Below are positions 58,931 to 64,000 of a stretch of 64,000 nt of DNA, piece after piece. The position numbers and the translations under genes are program-made. Source of the DNA: Alligator mississippiensis (taxonomy: Eukaryota; Chordata; Crocodylia; Alligatoridae); NCBI RefSeq assembly GCF_030867095.1, contig NC_081827.1, positions 215,197,310 through 215,261,309 of the forward strand. The letters run 5' to 3'. Numbering within the stretch: the first letter of the stretch is position 1; every line of letters begins with the position of its first letter. A model generated the notes under the pieces. It searched no databases. It saw only the letters and a program-made list of their open reading frames with translations, and was not told the DNA's origin.

Positions 58931-61900
58931 AGGTTTTTAGATGAACCTCTGGAAAGAAGTGGATTATTTACCCTTCTGTCTTTTTCATTCCTGTGTTATC
59001 TGTTTCCCTCTGAAAGTTTGGAGAAAAAAAATTGTAAGAATTTTCCCACAAACACTTCTCCATTGATGAAAGTAGGATAGAGACTAGCTGATAATCTCTG
59101 GTACCTAATAAGGCTCCTGGCATAAATGTACTCTTGTAAACATGGAAATCTGAGTTCTTGCTCTATCTCAGTTTTTATTCCTATTTCATTAAAGGTGCCC
59201 CTTCATATGTAGTTTCATAGGTTTTCACTAGGGAGCATCAACTCAAAATCCTGTACAAGTGGTCAAGTTTACTAGTTCTGATTTTTTGTAACTTGTCTGT
59301 TTGAATCTGCCCAATTAGGAACATTTCAGTGGCTGGCAATGAGGAAAATAGACAACTGAACTCTTTCCAGGTTTTTTTTTGTCTCCTTCTCCCTGTACCT
59401 AACAGGAAAAGACTAGAACTGTGTTTCTGTATTCTCATTTGACTGCTTCCACATTTTACTTGCAATCCTTTTGTGTGGTGTTTAGAGCAGCGTGACCAAT
59501 GAAGTGTGACTTCTCTATGTAATTGGAGACTGTAGGCTTCTCTACCTGTAATCTTGTAGTCTCGAGTGGGCTTATGTAGGTATAAATGCAGTCTCATTGT
59601 CTTTGCTGAAGGATTTTTCAAAACATGGGAAAAGCAGTATTTATAACTGTGGTCGAAAGTGGATGCAGATCTGAACAGCAACGAGCTGTTTTTCACTCAT
59701 AGCAATTCTTAATTAAACTATACTTTTGGTACACATGAGCACTTGTTTATATTGCTGTTTCCGGGTTTTTTCATTGCCTGTGATTTTTTAAAGTACTGTC
59801 TTGTGAACGGCACTGTTCTCAGTGATGAGATACAAGATGGCTGCCTGAAATGCTTCTGAGGCACATTGTGTAGGCAGACTTCTTCCCTTGTTTATTCGCC
59901 TCTGTTTTTGGGAACCCACTGTTCTGTATCTGAGGTGGAGCTGACTTTCTGCTTTGTGATTTCAGTTTAAGCAGAAACGCAACACACAGCATGTGTGGCA
60001 TGTCACCATGCCCAAGGGGCAACAATGCAGGGCCTTAAATCTTTGGTTTATCCAATTCCCAGGTTCAGAGCAAGTCTTGAAGAAAAGAGAAGGGTGCTAA
60101 TATACATTGGTATAAAAAATACAACTCACGGCTACACGGCTCTTTCTAATAATACGTTAGTAACACTCTCCATCTGTGGGATTTCCAAGAACTTTAAAAC
60201 CAAGTTCACTCAGCGTCGTGTATACCCCTGTGAAGTAGATAACACAATAATAAAATCTGCCAAGCAATGCACAAAAGGGTCCAAATCATAATACGTACCT
60301 CAGGGTTACAAGAATTAAGCAGAATGACTTCACAGAGAGCCATTCTTCTGGGAATGTCTTTTTCTTATACAAGCAAAGGAAAAAACACTTCCTTCTGATC
60401 ATTTGCAAAACTTCGGGGGTGCTCAGTATTTGAGTTGGAACGGCAGTAACTGCTATATAAATAACACAAACCCAGACCTTCTCAGGAGGAAGAGCTTTGG
60501 CTCATAGCATGTATGGGCACAACAGGGAATCTTTTGAACATGTTTAAACTTTGTGTAGTTTCCCCCTCAACATCCTACAGCTTTCTCTCTCTTTGGGTGG
60601 TCTCCTTCCAGTATTATTTCAATCCGAGAGATCTCTTGAACAAAAGAGATTTTAAAACCCCCACCTACTCCATAATCTGTGACTCCATTTACTTCCCATC
60701 CATTTTTATATCAAAAACAGCATGAGGCAGAAGCCAAATGAAATTCAGCAAAACAGCTGGCAGACCAACTGGTGTGAGGATCAGAGAAGCATAAGAAAAA
60801 ACACAGGTTTGCTATGTGACAGCATGTAACGTGTGGAAATCCAAAAGAAATGGCAGTCAATTTATTGCAAATGTGCTTTGTCCTGCTAATTGGGAGAATG
60901 GAGTTTCATTCTTGGCTCTCTCCCTCAGAACAGGGAAAGTTGGAGGGACAGCTTGGGAGGGAAGGGAAACCCCACACTGGCCCAGCAATGACAGGCAAGA
61001 AGCCGTGAGCAGTAGAATCACTGAAGCCAATGGCAAACTGATTCCATCAGTGGGCAGGTATTACCCAGATTAACTCTGGTGAAAGAAGATAGGAGTTGGG
61101 AATGGCTGAACAGATATAACTATACAAAAATGTCAGGTTACCATCTAAAAGTATTTCCTGCTAACTGTGCAATCAAATGTAATAATCTGAAGAGAAGGAA
61201 AGTAAATATTTATTTGACGGATTCTTGGCGGCGCCGTAACAACGTATCTAAGAGCTGTTCTAAGCATCCCACAGTTTTCAAAGATAGTTTCATCTTTCTA
61301 TTGTCTCCTGCTCCCTGTGTGCAAAAAAGGCCATTTCTGTCTTTTTCAAGCTCTTTAAACAAATTAATTTCCCAGTCTAGGAGATCAGTACACACGTACC
61401 TTGTCATTTACTTTTACTTGTAAACTGTGATCTTAGATATCATTCCAGGGACAAGGAAAGCAGGAAGAAAAATGATTGAATTTATTTTCACTTGCCATGA
61501 ACAACAGTAGGATTAATTTTGGTGCCTGGTATGTAAGTGACAACTGTAAATCACCTTTTGTAGAAGGAATTAGTTATTCCTTTTAGAGATGAGCACACAC
61601 TGAGGGGAAGAATTCCCTATTGCCACCTTCATTTCCTACTCCCTACATTCATTCATCTACTCAGAAAGAATTTTTATTTCCATATTATTGGGGTCTGGGG
61701 GTTTGTTTTTTTTTAAGTCTGAAGGCCCTGTTACCCCCGTGGAAAGTATTTTCTTCTGTAAATTCACATATTTCTGACAGGTAATGCCCTTCTCACTGAT
61801 TGACAGTGATGGACCTGCAGTCCCTCTGCTGTTTGTGTATAGGTCATCTGGAGTCTTGAGCAAACACCAGCTTTATTCTCTAGCTAGTGCCTGTGAGATA

Positions 61901-62284
61901 GCCTTCACCCCTGTTTAAAATCTGACCAAGAGCAGTATTTTATTCTATCAGTTTTTCAGACTAGGTATTAATCAGGGGCCAAACTGCAACTTGGTTTTAA
62001 AAATAATTTAAATTTATTGGTGATTGAATCTTTCACCACACACACTTATACTAGTAATATTTTAATCAACGTGTTAGGATATCAAACGTGTTGGCATGTA
62101 CCAACTCAAGTATGTAACAACTGAAAAAGTATTAGTTCAGTTTCGTAGGCATAGAATAACCTGAGGATTGCAGAGCAGAAGCATTGACTTTCCCACATTG
62201 CATAGTCATGAACTTTACTTAAAAAATATATATATATATTCTGTTCATGAACACAGTGAACAGATTGCACCACATTTGCTAACA
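58931..62284. other. unique intronic sequence, no feature seen
   Basis: No recognised gene or repeat. The longest frame (minus strand, 59238-59696) has no family resemblance and sits in ordinary AT-rich sequence. A (TA)n run lies at about 62228-62240. Confidence 0.5.
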
Positions 62285-62700
62285 TCATAGGAAAGTAGGG
62301 TTGGAAGGAACCTCATGAACTCAGTTAGTTCAGCCTCCTGCTCAAGGCAGGATTACCCATGACTAAACTATCTCAGCCAAGTGTCTGTCCAACCTGCCTT
62401 TGAAAATTTCCAGGGATAGAGATTCAATTACTTCTTTAGGTAGCCTGTCCCAATGCTTGATCATCCTCATAGTCAGAAAGTTGCTTCTAATCTCCAACGC
62501 AAAATTTCCTTTGCTGATCTTGAGGCTATTGCTTCTAGTCCTGTTCCCTAAAGCCACTGAGAAAAGGATATCTCCATCCTCTCTCTAATCACCCTTCAGG
62601 TAGTTAAAGGCAGCTATCAAATCCCCTCTCAGTCTGCTCTTTTCCAGACTAAATAGTCCTAGTTCTTTCAGCCTTTCCTCATAAGTCATGCAAGATGGGA
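62285..62700 (-). mobile_element. old CR1 3' fragment
   Basis: Minus-strand CR1 tail. The frame 62557-62363 reads GNRTRSNSLKISKGNF, EIRSNFLTMRMIKHWDRLP and ESLSLEIFKGRLDRHL, the C-terminal end of CR1 ORF2. It is followed by a CR1-like 3' UTR (GGTTCCTTCCAACCCTAC...CCTATGATG). It belongs to yet another subfamily than the other copies. The 5' part (62600-62700) is decayed ([18 protein letters not shown]). Confidence 0.87.
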
Positions 62701-64000
62701 GTCAGGAGTCTGGAAACGAAGAGTATATAACAGTTCCACCCTCCAGCACCCCTGACTAGAAGCAGAATGAATTTCTTGCCATTCAAGGAAATGGAACCCA
62801 CAAGACAGAAATTAGAGTCTGGCACTTTGTTTATGAGTATATTGTCCTATATTGGATGATAAGAAAAAACTTCAGGGAATTTGTATAGATGACAACTAGC
62901 AAGGCTTTATTATATGAAGATGAGTAAAATTACTATGGTTTTTGTTCTTGGGGATATAAAGGTGCTTGTCTAAATCAGGCATGTGGCATTAGAACAACAG
63001 TCTCATTAACAGAGACTTGATCCCCCATGTAACTTTAAAAAAAATCTCATGCTTTTAAATGCTTGGGTGTAAATTTAATTAATAACTGTAATGTGTTTGG
63101 AAATGGATTTGAATAAAGCATGAGATTAATGGTTTATATTTCTTCTGAATTTTAAAAAATGTTTTGTTTCTCTTTCCATCTACTGTAACATAGACTATAA
63201 CTTAGAATATAACTTTTGAAACCCGGGTAGATTTTAACATTTACATAGTTCACATAAATGGCAGGTTTATGAGGGATGTCTGAGCAACTACCATTATTTG
63301 AAAACTGGATATGATCTTTTTCTTTAGGAAACTGGGTAAAAAATAAAGCATAGTGGTGAATTGTATTTTTATCATAAACCTCTGATCCAGCCAGACATAC
63401 TTTTCAAAAGTGAATGGTGACATTTGGCTCTGGTAGATTGTCCCCTAGGGAAAATGTGCATATGTTGATTTTTCCAGATGATGTAATGTAGTGATAAAAT
63501 ATTTGTGATTGGCCAAAGGTTATGTAATATTGGCAAATCTTGGAACAGAAGCCTGGGTTCTGAGGAAGCAGACCACTAGTTTATTCCCCAGGCCTCTGTG
63601 CTTCTCATACAAATTGGTCCAAATCTCTGAACTCAGTTAGTCCATCTGGATTATCAGGCTAATATTTCTCTCCTGTCCTGGCTAAGGGTGGCAGAATTGG
63701 CCTATTTTCATTCCAAATGTTGGTGTAAAACTAAAAGTCTTTGTCTTTGTCAAATTGTGCATCAGACCTGAAACCAGAGCCAACTTCAGTATGTAGACTA
63801 GCTTTCATTACCTCATCTAATATTAATATTAATGCTTTCAACCCAGCTACAGCTTTTCTGTACCTTCCTATGAGAGTGACACATGGTTATCATTCACAGT
63901 ATGTATCAGTGGCCCAAAGGCACTGTCCTGAGACAGGCCACCTCCGTGCCAAGACACCACTTTCACTTTGGCAAGCTACCTGTGAACCCAGAAGTACTGG
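62701..64000. other. unique AT-rich sequence to the window edge
   Basis: No gene or repeat recognised. Confidence 0.55.

Larger units (their letters stand above)
35949..64000 (-). other. B3GALT1 upstream intron (and possibly 5' flank)
   Basis: All sequence right of the acceptor is upstream of the coding exon. B3GALT1 in other vertebrates has non-coding 5' exons separated by large introns, so most or all of this is likely intron. I could not identify an upstream exon, promoter or CpG island. Embedded repeats are listed separately. Confidence 0.55.

Noticed and set aside
59238..59696. 152-codon minus-strand frame
   Set aside because: It starts in ordinary AT-rich sequence with no family resemblance and no splice or Kozak support. 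Probably chance.
1..64000. CRISPR arrays, bacterial operons, rRNA or tRNA genes
   Set aside because: No spaced identical direct repeats, no A/B-box-bearing cloverleaf recognised by eye, and no rRNA-like sequence. The content is vertebrate.

Overview
This window is vertebrate nuclear DNA. It is AT-rich and gene-poor, and its repeats are dominated by CR1-clade LINEs and hAT-like DNA transposons. That mix, with a B3GALT1 protein that looks nearly unchanged from the tetrapod form as I remember it, suggests a sauropsid. My best guess is a crocodilian; turtle or bird is not excluded. There are no bacterial-type operons, CRISPR arrays, rRNA or tRNA genes.

The only host protein-coding gene I can support is B3GALT1 (beta-1,3-galactosyltransferase 1). 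It lies on the minus strand as one uninterrupted 326-codon frame (34739-35719). Its exon begins at a splice acceptor at about 35949/35950, and the short leader carries two upstream ORFs. Everything from 35949 to the right edge is probably intron or 5' flank of B3GALT1. Sequence left of 34739 is 3' UTR and then downstream intergenic DNA. Candidate poly(A) signals lie at 34405-34410 (proximal) and 28744-28749 (distal).

Layout: (1) 40-7650, one old CR1/L3-like LINE on the minus strand, split into at least six pieces by younger insertions (968-2495, 2728-2890, about 3246-4440, 5101-6185, 6405-7397). (2) 7.65-20.1 kb, mostly unique AT-rich DNA with hAT-like or foldback elements at 10278-11000, 13986-14740 and 17641-18390. 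(3) 20118-24046, a long CR1 with a decayed esterase-type ORF1 and an endonuclease-RT ORF2. (4) 24335-26194, two hAT-like elements lying back to back. (5) 28.7-35.9 kb, B3GALT1 and its possible long 3' UTR, itself invaded by repeats. (6) 36.0-47.8 kb, intronic DNA packed with hAT-like elements (36047-36328 with a perfect 8-bp target duplication, 39228-40587, 42060-43300), a CR1 tail (46070-46816) and an unclassified repeat pair. (7) 49717-51198, a 5'-truncated CR1 on the minus strand. (8) 51.2-64 kb, mostly unique sequence with a foldback hAT-like element (57402-58349) and an old CR1 tail (62285-62700).

The most unusual signal is in the repeats. Several hAT-like families with different termini share GC-rich modules arranged as inverted arms. 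Many of these arms carry the same consensus splice-donor-like motif, CTGGTAAGT, so donors appear on both strands. I found no clear evidence of a new enzymatic or defence system. The observations concern repeat architecture and the B3GALT1 leader and tail.
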